Origin: Azohydromonas australica DSM 1124
Lineage (GTDB): Bacteria > Pseudomonadota > Gammaproteobacteria > Burkholderiales > Burkholderiaceae_C
Direction of reading: 5' to 3'
NCBI RefSeq assembly: GCF_000430725.1
Contig: NZ_KE387203.1
Coordinates: forward strand, 454,976-518,975
DNA length: 64,000 bases
Made by a program: the position numbers and the translations under genes. A model generated the notes under the pieces. The model did no database searches. It was not told the origin of the DNA and worked only from the letters and a program-made list of their open reading frames with translations. Shown piece by piece: positions 46,213-57,576 of the stretch. Each line of letters opens with the position of its first letter. Position 1 is the first letter of the stretch.

Positions 46213-47100
46213 TCAGTTGCGCTGGTACTGGACCCGGCCCATGAAGGTCTGGCCTTGCTGGCCCATGTTGCCCACGTTGTATTGGATCGTGGCGCCGTAG
46301 TCGCCGCGGACCGGGCCGTCGGCCGCCAAATTGAACGGGCTGCAGCTGTTGTCCAGGATGAGCTCGGTCACCTTGGCGAAATAAGGCACGGCGGCGGGAG
46401 TGCGCTGGATCTGGCGCAGCATCACCGCGTGGCCTTCACGGCCGGTGTCGTTCGCTGCATTCCAGGCCCAGACCGATTCACGCTCCGTGGCGCCGAACCA
46501 GTTGGTGGTGTCCCCCGTGCCGAAACTGCCACCCGCATCGACGTCCAAATCCACCTGGCGGCGCAAAACCACGCCGGAGAGGGAAGGGCCGCCGATTCGG
46601 CTCAGCGTCATTTCGACGGTGAGGGACCTTTCCACGTCGACCTTCGTGATCACCTGGCGCAGGCGCAGCCAGCCGTCAGAGGTATTGCGGGTGATGGTGC
46701 AGCGGTTACCGGAGCAACTGGCCGTGGAAGGGCCGAAACCGGATTCGGATTCGCCCGTGTCCCAGGCCCGGCGCTGGACGCCAAAACCGGTATAGCAAAG
46801 CACATAACCTTCACTGAGGTTGCCCACGCCGATGTGGTCATAACCGGTTGGCCCCTCGAAGCGCAGCAGGTTGCCGTGATTGGACAACCAGACCCGCGGC
46901 CGGCCAGGATAAACGTAGAACACGCTGGTGCTCTCGGGCGAGGCGCTGGTGCTGCCCGCCGACTGCTCGCCCGGTGCTGCCCCGACCGGCGTGGTCGCCA
47001 GCGCACCGGCCAGACCCACCGCCGCGAAGGCCGCTGCCGCGGCAGCCCCGCGCGTGAACGAGGCCGCTGTGAATGGAAATTCGAAATTGAAAACGGACAT
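46213..47100 (-). CDS. Exported protein of unknown function
   Basis: Protein of 295 residues that I do not recognise. It has an N-terminal region with an Ala-rich signal segment (about 26-45), then a serine/glycine-rich globular body with many beta-type strands (VFYVYPGRPRVWLSNHGNLLRFEGPTGYDHIGVGN, ESVWAWNAANDTGREGHAVML) and six or so cysteines. GAGGAG stands 6 bases before ATG 47100. Base composition and codon use are less GC-rich than in the neighbours, hinting at later acquisition. It stands alone with its own terminator and a possible promoter. Confidence 0.75.
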   Translation of the reverse strand: MSVFNFEFPFTAASFTRGAAAAAAFAAVGLAGALATTPVGAAPGEQSAGSTSASPESTSVFYVYPGRPRVWLSNHGNLLRFEGPTGYDHIGVGNLSEGYVLCYTGFGVQRRAWDTGESESGFGPSTASCSGNRCTITRNTSDGWLRLRQVITKVDVERSLTVEMTLSRIGGPSLSGVVLRRQVDLDVDAGGSFGTGDTTNWFGATERESVWAWNAANDTGREGHAVMLRQIQRTPAAVPYFAKVTELILDNSCSPFNLAADGPVRGDYGATIQYNVGNMGQQGQTFMGRVQYQRN

Positions 47101-47579
47101 GACGTCTCCTCGCTTGCAATTGCGCCGCATCCCTGTCGCTTCGATTGAATTGACCCCGGCAGTGCCGGACCCTCCGGGCGGGCACGATTGGCTTCCGAAA
47201 TGCCGCTTGTGTCAACCTTAAAACTATGTTGATACCAATTTCAAATCCGCTGAAGCGAGCTGCCGCCGGATTGTCCACAGCAGGGGTCGAATAGGTGCAG
47301 TCCAGGCGAGGGGGCTGAATACCGATCCGCGTGGCGCCCAGCCACTCGTTCGCAAAAATTGCATCGCCATTTCCTGACGAGATCATGGTTTCCACGATCA
47401 GGAAATTCACTGGGCGCTACGGTTACTAATAGAAACCTCGATTGCGCGGCTGGGCTGGCGCTCTTGATATTCGTCATTTCGTAAAACCCACGCCCGTAAC
47501 CCGGTCCGCGCGCTGCTGCCCATGCGCGGCACAAGGCTTGCCAAAGCCGGCGGGTGTGCAACGTTTGCGATCACTTCCC
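47101..47579. other. Long AT-richer intergenic region with a bulged hairpin
   Basis: 479 bases without a recognisable gene, clearly less GC-rich than the rest. It holds a possible minus-strand promoter (-35 TTGACA at 47210-47215, weak -10 GCCAAT at 47187-47192, 17 bases apart) for the exported protein. There is also an imperfect hairpin at 47369-47406: outer arms ATTTCCT and AGGAAAT, inner arms GATCATGG and CCACGATC, with a 5-base bulge. A minus-strand frame at 47220-47410 reads plausible residues, but has no start or homology that I know. Confidence 0.5.
47187..47215 (-). promoter_or_regulatory. Possible promoter of the exported protein gene
   Basis: Minus-strand TTGACA (47210-47215) and GCCAAT (47187-47192) with a 17-base spacer, about 90 bases before ATG 47100. 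The -35 box is consensus; the -10 box is weak. Confidence 0.4.
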
Positions 47580-47900
47580 ATGAAAACCCTCTTTGCCGCC
47601 CTGATTGCCGCCACCCTTGCCGGCCCGGGCCTGCCTGCCCTGGCGCAGGAACAGCCGGCCATCAACAAGCAAGAAGCCAAGGACATGAACACGCAGTCCA
47701 AGGCCGAGTACGAGGCCCGCAAGGACCTCGCCGATGCCAACCACGAGCTGAACAAGGCCGACTGCGAGATCACGGAAGAAGGCGGCGCCGAGCGCGCCTG
47801 CAAGAAGGAGGCGAAGGCCGTGCGCAAGGCGCAGAAGGCCGAGGCCAAGCAGATCCACGAAAGCGACAAGCAGGCCATCAAGGCGCTGTCCGACAAGTAA
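47580..47900 (+). CDS. Small periplasmic Lys/Glu/Ala-rich protein
   Basis: Protein of 106 residues with a signal peptide (about 1-23, LAQ at the end) and a highly charged, helical body with repeated KAEAKQ, ERACKKEAKAVRKA and DKQAIKAL stretches that would form a coiled coil. Two cysteines (TECEI- and RACKK-type, about 62 and 74) could form a disulfide. Unknown family. The ATG at 47580 directly starts the signal peptide. Confidence 0.7.
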   Translation: MKTLFAALIAATLAGPGLPALAQEQPAINKQEAKDMNTQSKAEYEARKDLADANHELNKADCEITEEGGAERACKKEAKAVRKAQKAEAKQIHESDKQAIKALSDK

Positions 47901-48053
47901 GCTGCTGCCGCCGCGCCGGCCCGTTGCCTGGGCCGGCGTGTCTCATTCACTGTCCTGCTGCCGGCTCAGGCGGCGCGCCCGAGGCCTGGGCCAGCGGCAA
48001 CATGGGCATCTGGTCGACCTGTCGCCTCTGACGGGCCGCGGAAGGAGACCCTG

Positions 48054-49013
48054 ATGCAAACGACAAGATCCCGGCCCGCGTGGGCTTTCACATCCCTGAG
48101 GCAGCCCGTGGCGCTGCTGTGCGGCCTGGCGGCCCTGCTGGCCGGTTGCGCGCAAGGGCCCAGCCACCCGGCCGGTCCCGCCGCGGCGACGGCGGCGGCC
48201 ACGGCGCCGGATGCGCCGCTGTCGGCCGAGCGCATCGCCGCCATCCTGGCCACGCCCGATCGCAGCGCCGCCGACCGCAGCAACGACCTGCGCCGCAAGC
48301 CCGCGGAGATGCTGGCCTTCATCGGCCCGCGCCCGGGCATGGTGGCGCTGGACCTCAGCGCCGCGGGCGGCTACACGACCGAGCTGCTGGCCCGGGCCAT
48401 CGGCCCTACCGGCCGCGTCTACGGCCACAGCGCGCCGCGCAATCCGTCCCGGCAGCCCCCGCCGGCGCCCGAAGGCGGCACCGCCCCGGCCGCGCCCCCT
48501 GCACCGGCCCTCGGCGGCGAGGGCACGCCACCCGCCGCGACCGCGCCGCGTCCGCCGTCGCCCGTGGCGCTGGCCGAGCGCGCGCGCCGGTTGCAGGAAG
48601 CGGGCGTGGCTTCCGCGCCCATCGAGCCGGTGGTGCGCAACTTCGAGGATCCCGTGCCGGCCGAGCTGGCCGAAGGCCGGCTGGACCTGGTCACGCTGAT
48701 GTTCAACTACCACGACCTGGGCTTCCTGGGCGTGGACCGCGCGCGCATGAACGCCGCCATCTACCGCGCGCTCAAGCCCGGCGGCATCTTCGTCATCGCG
48801 GACCACGCCGGGCGGCCGGGCACCGGCATCTCCGAGTCCGGTACCCTTCACCGCATCGAGGAAGCCTTTCTGCGCAGCGAGGTCGAAGCCGCGGGCTTCA
48901 GGCTCGCCGCGACGGGCGACTTCCTGCGCAACCCCAACGACCCGCGCGACCGCAACACGCCCATCCCGCTGCAACCCAAGGACGAGTTCGTGCTCAAGTT
49001 CATCAAGCCATGA
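48054..49013 (+). CDS. Methyltransferase-like lipoprotein
   Basis: Protein of 319 residues with an N-terminal lipobox (LLAGC, Cys about 32) followed by a Pro/Ala-rich spacer, then a class I SAM-methyltransferase-like fold: motif I reads VALDLSAAGGYTTELLARA (a shift from the usual DxGxGxG), motif VYGHSAPRNP follows, and the post-I part LKPGGIFVIADHAGR is typical of the family with signal peptides. A Pro/Ala insert at about 130-165 is specific. Export of such a protein is odd since SAM is cytosolic. It overlaps the next gene by four bases (ATGA). Confidence 0.82.
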   Translation: MQTTRSRPAWAFTSLRQPVALLCGLAALLAGCAQGPSHPAGPAAATAAATAPDAPLSAERIAAILATPDRSAADRSNDLRRKPAEMLAFIGPRPGMVALDLSAAGGYTTELLARAIGPTGRVYGHSAPRNPSRQPPPAPEGGTAPAAPPAPALGGEGTPPAATAPRPPSPVALAERARRLQEAGVASAPIEPVVRNFEDPVPAELAEGRLDLVTLMFNYHDLGFLGVDRARMNAAIYRALKPGGIFVIADHAGRPGTGISESGTLHRIEEAFLRSEVEAAGFRLAATGDFLRNPNDPRDRNTPIPLQPKDEFVLKFIKP

Positions 49014-49768
49014 CCGCCGTGACCCCTTCCCGGCGCCCGCGCACCGAGCGCGAGGTGCGCATCGACCTGGCCGCCGCCTACCGCCTGGCTGCGCTGGCGG
49101 GCTGGGACGACACCATCTACACCCATCTCTCGGCCGCGGTGCCGGGCGAACCCGGCGTGTACCTGCTCAACGAGTTCGGGCTGTCCTTCGAGGAGGTCAC
49201 GGCCTCCAGCCTGGTGAAGGTGGACGTGCACGGGCGTGTGGTGGACGGCAGCGGCCGGCGCGTCAATCCCAGCGGCTTCGCCATCCACGGCGCGGTGCAC
49301 GCGGCGCGGCCGGACGTGGAATGCGTGGTCCACCTGCACGCGCCCTGGGGCGTGGCGCTGGCCATGCTGCCCGGTGGGCTGCAGCCGACCTCGCAGTGGG
49401 CCATGCGCCTGTACGGCCGGCTGGGCCGCCACGGCTACGAGGGCTTGGCGCTGGGCGCCGAGGAGCAGCAGCGCATGGTCGCGGCGCTGGGCAGTCTCGA
49501 CGGGCTGATCCTGGACAATCACGGCACGCTCACCGTGGGGCGCAGCGTGGCCGAGGCCTACCTGCTGATGCACCTGCTCGAACGCGCCGCGCAGGCCCAG
49601 CTCCGGGCCATGGCGGCGTCGGGCGGACAGGTCCTGGTCGCCAGCCCGGCACTGGCCGAGCGCACCTACCGCCAATGGGTGGGCGACGGCAGCGAATGGG
49701 ACGGCGACGCCGAATGGCCCGCGCTGCTGCGCCGCGCCGAGCGGCTGTCGCCGGGCTTCCGCGACTGA
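49010..49768 (+). CDS. Class II aldolase/adducin family protein
   Basis: Metal-dependent sugar or sugar-phosphate aldolase family member of 252 residues. Zn ligands and surroundings are visible in HGAVHAARPDVECVVHLHAP (His about 92, 108, 110) and the later NHGTLTVG. The start codon overlaps the methyltransferase stop. Substrate is not known; in this group, aldehyde-lyase or carboxylase reactions on small hydroxy compounds are typical. It forms an operon with the tautomerase 75 bases downstream. Confidence 0.87.
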   Translation: MTAVTPSRRPRTEREVRIDLAAAYRLAALAGWDDTIYTHLSAAVPGEPGVYLLNEFGLSFEEVTASSLVKVDVHGRVVDGSGRRVNPSGFAIHGAVHAARPDVECVVHLHAPWGVALAMLPGGLQPTSQWAMRLYGRLGRHGYEGLALGAEEQQRMVAALGSLDGLILDNHGTLTVGRSVAEAYLLMHLLERAAQAQLRAMAASGGQVLVASPALAERTYRQWVGDGSEWDGDAEWPALLRRAERLSPGFRD

Positions 49769-49843
49769 GCCATGCGCGCCTGCAAGCCGGGCGCTCCCTA
49801 CCACTTTCGATTCAAACCACCGACCCCCGAGGGATACAGAACC

Positions 49844-50050
49844 ATGCCGACCATCCGCATCGAACTCTTCGAAGGCCGCACCCCGGAACAGAAGGCCGCC
49901 CTGGCCCAGGAAATCACCGCCGCCTGCGCGCGCGTGCTGGGCAGCAGCCCAGACAGCGTCGACGTGTTGTTCTTCGACGTCGCCCGCCAGAACTGGGCCA
50001 GCGGCGGCGTGCTCTGGAGCGACCGCACGCCCAACAAGCCGGCGGCCTGA
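49844..50050 (+). CDS. 4-oxalocrotonate tautomerase family protein
   Basis: Small protein of 68 residues starting MPTIRIELFEGRTPEQKAALAQEITAACARVLG; Pro1 after Met removal is the catalytic base of the tautomerase superfamily. GAGGG 8 bases before the ATG supports the start. It lies directly after the aldolase and likely belongs with it in a ketonisation or catabolic step, but the substrate is unknown. Confidence 0.85.
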   Translation: MPTIRIELFEGRTPEQKAALAQEITAACARVLGSSPDSVDVLFFDVARQNWASGGVLWSDRTPNKPAA

Positions 50051-50579
50051 GCCCAAGCCAACCGCATCGGCGCCGGTAGCACCGGCGTCCGGCCCGGGGC
50101 TGCACTGGTCAGCGCGTCCGGGCTTGCGCACTGCAGCAGCCGGTACGCGCACCAGCGCGATTGGCCGGCGCAAGTACACCGTCTCTGCGTTGGCCCACGC
50201 ACCTAATCCACTTCAATAGTAGTTATGTCAACTTTTCGGAAGCTTTCAGCTGGTCTGGTACGGCATGGCGGTTATTTGCGGTAGGCCATGAAGTGTGGGC
50301 CCGCTCCGTGTAGGCACGGTATAGCGCTCAAATCTCCTGATATTTGTTCGAACCTCCCATTTGGCATGCCGCTGCGGTGAAAAACCCTGCTGGCAGCTGC
50401 AACCGTATTGCCGCGCCCCGCCTGGCCCCCCATTTTCCGGGCTTGGACAGGTTGAATTTCCGCTGGCATCGTGGATCGCACCTGTCAGGCCTCGGCCCGC
50501 AGGGCGGCAAGGCAGCCTGCGGGCTGCCGGTCCCAGCTGCCCCGGCGGGCTGCCGGCCGCAATTTCCAAGGGGCGCGCC
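50051..50579. other. Intergenic region without a clear gene
   Basis: 529 bases between the tautomerase and a small membrane protein. The part 50200-50360 is AT-richer and may contain promoter elements, but no confident -35/-10 pair. Several short frames overlap one another on both strands and none shows codon bias or a start with a Shine-Dalgarno. Confidence 0.55.
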
Positions 50580-50786
50580 ATGCTGCTTTCCAGCCGAAAA
50601 CTGCACGAGAAACACCCGGTCGCCATGACCATCATTGGCCTGGGTTTGAGCATCATCGGGATACTGCTGATTTCGAATTCGAATCTGCCCTACCGCAATT
50701 TCCTGGTGATGCTGGGCGTGCTGGGCATCGCGATGAACGCCTTCGCGCTGATCGTGCACCTGTGCGCGCGCTCGAACCGGCGCTGA
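50580..50786 (+). CDS. Small two-helix membrane protein
   Basis: Protein of 68 residues, MLLSSRKLHEKHPVAMTIIG then two hydrophobic segments (about 16-33 and 42-60) and a basic end RSNRR. AAGGGG before ATG 50580. It is unrecognised; topology is two membrane helices with cytosolic or periplasmic ends not decided. Confidence 0.6.
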   Translation: MLLSSRKLHEKHPVAMTIIGLGLSIIGILLISNSNLPYRNFLVMLGVLGIAMNAFALIVHLCARSNRR

Positions 50787-50818
50787 GGCGCTGAGGCGCT
50801 GAAGCCGCGGCGCGCGGC

Positions 50819-51283
50819 TCAGCCGGTGCGCAGGTTCTTCTCCATGCGGATGGCGTCCACCACGCCGCCGTAGTAGCCGGCCGCCCGGCCGGTGGCCTCG
50901 AAACCCAGGCGGCGGTAGAAGGCCAGCGCCCCAGGGTTGTCGGCCCGCAGTTCCAGGCGGATCTTCTCCAGCCCCGCCAGCTGCGCCGGCTTCTGCAGCC
51001 AGTCCACCAGGCGCGCGCCCACGCCGCGGCGCCGGTGCGTGGGCGCCACCGCCAGCAGCGCCAGGTGCGCGTGGTGCTCGCCGTATTCCATGATCCCGAA
51101 GCTCACCAGCCGCTGGTCGATCTGCAGCACGGCCACGTTGACCGCGGGATTGGCCATCGCCTGCAGCACGCGGTCGCGGCGCCAGCTCCAGCCCAGGTCG
51201 GTCTCGATCTGGTCGCGCGACATGAGCGCGATTCCCGCCGCGTCCTGCGGCTGGGCCAGGCGGATCGCGGGCACGACGAACAC
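50819..51283 (-). CDS. GNAT family N-acetyltransferase
   Basis: Acetyltransferase of 154 residues, RimI-like. The CoA-binding motif A is LLAVAPTHRRRGVGARLVDWL (R-R-x-G-V-G) and the C-terminal IRLELRADNPGALAFYRRLGFEATGR is typical of the family. The start GTG 51283 has GGAGGAG exactly 6 bases upstream and is preferred over an ATG at 51319. The substrate (ribosomal or other protein, or small molecule) is unknown. Confidence 0.87.
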   Translation of the reverse strand: MFVVPAIRLAQPQDAAGIALMSRDQIETDLGWSWRRDRVLQAMANPAVNVAVLQIDQRLVSFGIMEYGEHHAHLALLAVAPTHRRRGVGARLVDWLQKPAQLAGLEKIRLELRADNPGALAFYRRLGFEATGRAAGYYGGVVDAIRMEKNLRTG

Positions 51284-51399
51284 TTTCGGCTCCTCCAGCG
51301 CGGTGCAACGCCCCAGCATCGCGCCGCCACGCGGGGACCGGCGCCACGGGACGGCAGTCACCCACCGCGCCGCAGGGACTTGGGGCGGCACGCCGTCGC

Positions 51400-51921
51400 T
51401 CAATGCGGCAGCCGCTTCTCGTAGTCCATCAGGCTGGCCAGCAGCCGGTCGCGCGCGGGCACCTCGCCGGTGGGCGTGAAGTGGTCCACCACCGCCGGCA
51501 GCAGCACCGTCAGGCCGCGCCGCACCTCCTCCTCGCCCAGCCCGGCGCGTTCGGCCAAGGCACGCAGCTCCTGCGCGCTGAACACCTCCGGGACGATCTC
51601 CGGCGCCATCGGCTCGTTGGCCCCCTGCCGGACCCAGGAGCTGGCCAGCGCGCCGTGCCCGTGGCGGGAGAAGCGTGCCAGCAGCCCCGCCAGGCCGCCC
51701 ACACCGGAGAAGGTCCGCTCGGTGGGCGAGCCGTCGACGGCTCCGGGCGGCACGACCGCCGCCGCGCCCGGCCCGCGCCGGTCGGCGAGCAGGCCCAGCA
51801 GCACCGGCAGCAGCGCCGTCAGCACCCGGTCGGGCACCACGGCGCCGGCGCTCGTGACGCCAGTTCCGGCCCCGGCCTCGCCGCCGGCCGAGCCGCCCAG
51901 CAACTGGTCGAGCAGTCCCAT
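51400..51921 (-). CDS. YidB/DUF937 family protein
   Basis: Protein of 173 residues starting MGLLDQLLGG, with a Gly/Ala-rich middle with LLPVLLGLLAD and a C-terminal helical part PEVFSAQELRALAERAGLGEEEVRRGLTVLLPAVVDHFTP, the YidB consensus. Function of the family is unknown. It lies between GNAT and a divergent DUF1232 gene. Confidence 0.82.
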   Translation of the reverse strand: MGLLDQLLGGSAGGEAGAGTGVTSAGAVVPDRVLTALLPVLLGLLADRRGPGAAAVVPPGAVDGSPTERTFSGVGGLAGLLARFSRHGHGALASSWVRQGANEPMAPEIVPEVFSAQELRALAERAGLGEEEVRRGLTVLLPAVVDHFTPTGEVPARDRLLASLMDYEKRLPH

Positions 51922-52093
51922 GGCTTGCCCCTTGCTCGCTAAGTGAATGCGACGCCCGGACGTCGGCAAACGGCGTACACGGTGCGCGCCGGGCCGCAAC
52001 TGTTACCGCTTGTCCCCGCGGCCTTGCCTGGCCGGGCGCGCGCCGCCATCTGGGACCACAGGGCCGCTGTCCGGGCCGAATGGAGTCATGCAA

Positions 52094-52375
52094 ATGTGGA
52101 AGCGATTGACCGTGTTGTGGACCGTCGTGCGTGGCGACGCGCGGCGCCTGTGGTTCGCCTTGCGCCATCCCCAGTCGCCGGGCTGGTTGAAATTCGGGAC
52201 GGCGCTGATCGCGCTGTACCTGCTGTCCCCGGTGGACCTGCTGCCCGACACCATCCCGCTGCTCGGCGTGGTGGACGACCTGGTGCTGGTGCCGCTGGCC
52301 ATCCGCTTCCTGCTCGACCGCCTGCCGCCCGACATCGTGCGTGCGGCCAACCAGCGTTTCGGCGGCCGCCCGTAG
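52094..52375 (+). CDS. DUF1232 (YkvA-like) membrane protein
   Basis: Small inner-membrane protein of 93 residues. The DUF1232 core is LIALYLLSPVDLLPDTIPLLGVVDDLVLVPLAIRFL. Of two nearby ATG codons (52088, 52094) the second has GGAG 8 bases upstream. Unknown function, found in stress-linked gene clusters. Confidence 0.85.
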   Translation: MWKRLTVLWTVVRGDARRLWFALRHPQSPGWLKFGTALIALYLLSPVDLLPDTIPLLGVVDDLVLVPLAIRFLLDRLPPDIVRAANQRFGGRP

Positions 52376-52466
52376 CCCGTCCGGCACAGCCGTTGCCTCC
52401 AAGGCCCATGGCGGCCCATTGCGCCGGCCGGCCGCGGGGCCGGGGCCCGGGCCAAGGAGCGGCGAG

Positions 52467-52673
52467 ATGACGGAGCTGAAGAAGGGCGACGAGGTGAGCT
52501 GGAACACCTCTCAGGGCCGGACGCACGGGACCGTGACGCGCAAGGTCACGGGCGAGGCCCAGGCCGGGGGCCACACGGCCAAGGCGTCCGCGGACGAGCC
52601 GCAGTTCGAGGTGCGCAGCGCCAAGACCGGGCGCAAGGCGATCCACAAGGCCGACGCGCTGAAGAAGGGCTGA
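52467..52673 (+). CDS. DUF2945 (HVA1 TUDOR-like) protein
   Basis: Protein of 68 residues with the DUF2945 core KKGDEVSWNTSQGRTHGTV and FEVRSAKTGRKAIHKADAL. AAGGAG before ATG 52467. The family has a small beta-barrel fold and unknown function. The next gene (DUF3140) starts 3 bases after its stop; such pairs are common, so they are likely functionally linked. Confidence 0.87.
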   Translation: MTELKKGDEVSWNTSQGRTHGTVTRKVTGEAQAGGHTAKASADEPQFEVRSAKTGRKAIHKADALKKG

Positions 52674-52676
52674 GCC

Positions 52677-53033
52677 ATGGCCCGCCACGAGTCACCGCAG
52701 GACGAGCGCGCCCAGGTGCTCCAGGACTTCCGCACCGCGGTCAACATGACGCCCGCCGCACTGGAGCGGTGGCTGGACACCGAGGAGTCCCGGCAGGTGG
52801 GCTTCACGCACGACGGCGAGCGCGAGTCCGTCGGGCATCAGTCGGGCCGGCGCATCGTGGAGCTGCTGCACAAGAAGCGGGACGCGCTGGACGACGCCGA
52901 CCTGGACCACATGCGCAAGGTGGTGGGCTACGTGCACCGCCACCTGGCGCAGCGGCCCGAGGGCGACGTGCGGAACACGCGCTGGCGCTGGTCGCTCATG
53001 AACTGGGGACACGACCCGCTGCGCGACGGCTGA
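52677..53033 (+). CDS. DUF3140 protein
   Basis: Protein of 118 residues with the family hallmarks FRTAVNMTPAALERWLDTEESRQVGF and VGYVHRHLAQRP, ending MNWGHDPL. It has no signal peptide. It is read right after the DUF2945 gene as one transcript. Function is unknown; the pair may act on DNA or RNA stress, but that is a guess. Confidence 0.87.
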   Translation: MARHESPQDERAQVLQDFRTAVNMTPAALERWLDTEESRQVGFTHDGERESVGHQSGRRIVELLHKKRDALDDADLDHMRKVVGYVHRHLAQRPEGDVRNTRWRWSLMNWGHDPLRDG

Positions 53034-53345
53034 TTGCCTGGACGACAGGCTCGCCAGCGCGCTGGCCGTCTTCGCGCTGGGCTTGCTGGTGGTGCTGGTC
53101 GCCGGTGGTGCCACGCTGCTGATCTGGTGGAGCGCACGCGGGTCAACGGCGAGCTGTCGCTGCGCGTGCGCGAGGCTGACGGCACCCCTCAACGCCACGA
53201 CCGTGGTGCGCGTGGATCCCGGCTTCCGCCGGGATGACGACGGGGTGGACTGGCGGCCTGTGTCGCAGCCGGCCAGGCGAACCGTCTCGATGTCTTCCGC
53301 ACGGCACTGCGCAACGGCGTGACCGACGCAGCAGCAGGCGCGGCG
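53034..53345. other. Intergenic region with a dispersed-type hairpin
   Basis: 312 bases between the DUF3140 gene and the hybrid kinase. A frame at about 53038-53130 could encode a single membrane helix (LASALAVFALGLLVVLVAGG) but has no good start. A hairpin at 53216-53235 is of a kind repeated in many betaproteobacterial genomes. Confidence 0.5.
53216..53235. repeat. Short dispersed-type palindromic repeat
   Basis: ATCCCGGC (53216-53223), loop TTCC, GCCGGGAT (53228-53235). The form GGATCCCGGC-N4-GCCGGGATGAC is the same as common intergenic palindromic repeats of proteobacteria. Confidence 0.6.
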
Positions 53346-56363
<3,018 letters not shown>

Positions 56364-56372
56364 GCAGGCGTC

Positions 56373-57383
56373 CTACGGCGAGGCGCCGGGCACCGTGCCC
56401 TGCAGGCAGGCCACCCGGGCCCGCCCCTCGCGCTTGGCCTGGTAGAGCGCCTGGTCGGCCAAGTCCACCAGCTGGCCCGGGCCGGCGCGGCAAGGGCCGG
56501 AGAGCTCGCACGCGTGGCAGGACCGGTCGCCCGCGCCGCCGTCCCGGCAGCCCTGCACCAGCCCGGCCACGCCGATGCTCACCGTCACGTGCGGCCCCAC
56601 GGGCGAGTCGCCGTGCGGCAGCGCCGCACCCTCCATGGCGGCGCACAGGCCCTGCGCGAAGGCGCGCGCCTGCGCCAGCGAGGCGTGCGGCAGCAGCACG
56701 GCGAACTCCTCGCCGCCGTAGCGCGCGGCCAGCTCGCCCGCACGCCGGGTGGCCGCCGTGACGACGCCGGCCACCCGGCGCAGGCAGGCGTCGCCGCCGG
56801 GATGGCCGTGCAGGTCGTTGTAGCGCTTGAAGAAGTCCACATCGACCAGCAGCAGCGACAGCGCATGCCCGTGGCGCAGGGCGCGGCGCCATTCCTGGTC
56901 CAGCGCGTCGTCGAAGGCACGCCGGTTGGCGATGCCCGTGAGCGGGTCCACCACGGCCAGGCGGCGCAGCGCGTCGGTCTTCTGCTTGAGCGCCAGGTGC
57001 GCACGCACGCGGGCGCGCACCACGGGCGGGTGCACGGGCTTGTGGATGAAGTCCACCGCGCCCAGCTCCAGCGCCCGCGTCTCCAGCTGCAGGTCGGCGT
57101 TCGCGGTGACGAAGATCACCGGCACCTCGGCGCTGCCCGCATCGGCCTTGATGCGCCTGCAGGTTTCCAGGCCGTCCAGGCCGGGCATGCTGGCATCGAG
57201 CAGCACCAGGTCGGGCGCGTGGTCACGGATCTGCCGCAATGCCGCCTCGCCGCTGGTGGCGAACACGATGCGGGCCTCGCCTTCGAGGATGCGGCTGAGC
57301 AACAGGATGGCGCTGGGATCGTCATCGACGATCAGCAGGCATTGCGCAGGAGGCGTCGGAACGGTCAAGCGTGAATCTGGCAT
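56373..57383 (-). CDS. REC-GGDEF response regulator diguanylate cyclase with a Cys-rich insert
   Basis: Protein of 336 residues. The receiver (about 14-130) has phospho-Asp63 in LVLLDASMPGLDG and KPVHPP; the GGDEF domain has the active GGEEF motif (223-227). The inhibition site next to it reads RAGE instead of RxxD. Between the VSIGVAGL strand and the LVDLADQALYQAK helix there is an insert with four cysteines, Cys279, Cys289, Cys292 and Cys298, in a C-x9-C-x2-C-x5-C pattern that is not in canonical PleD-like enzymes. It is likely first in an operon with the hybrid kinase. Confidence 0.9.
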   Translation of the reverse strand: MPDSRLTVPTPPAQCLLIVDDDPSAILLLSRILEGEARIVFATSGEAALRQIRDHAPDLVLLDASMPGLDGLETCRRIKADAGSAEVPVIFVTANADLQLETRALELGAVDFIHKPVHPPVVRARVRAHLALKQKTDALRRLAVVDPLTGIANRRAFDDALDQEWRRALRHGHALSLLLVDVDFFKRYNDLHGHPGGDACLRRVAGVVTAATRRAGELAARYGGEEFAVLLPHASLAQARAFAQGLCAAMEGAALPHGDSPVGPHVTVSIGVAGLVQGCRDGGAGDRSCHACELSGPCRAGPGQLVDLADQALYQAKREGRARVACLQGTVPGASP

Positions 57384-57576
57384 GGTTGCCCGGCGTCGGC
57401 AGGCAAGACGGGACGGCTGTAACGCGCCGATCATCCCGCCCGTATCGTGGAGAAACCTGGCACGAGCCTTTCGCCACGTGCCCGAATCCGAGCAATGGTG
57501 CACGGAAACCAGCGGCTCGCACCACTTCCGCCTATGGCGCGGGCGCACAGGGCACGCTGGTTGCTGCAGTGCAGCA

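Noticed and set aside
46838..47410. Minus-strand frame with a plausible-looking N-terminus before 47100
   Set aside because: It overlaps the exported-protein gene in another frame, has no Shine-Dalgarno and no domain; the first 60 residues look natural, but this is not enough.
53038..53322. Possible small membrane protein after DUF3140
   Set aside because: A hydrophobic stretch (LASALAVFALGLLVVLVAGG) is present but no usable start codon with a Shine-Dalgarno, and the frame then runs through the palindromic repeat.
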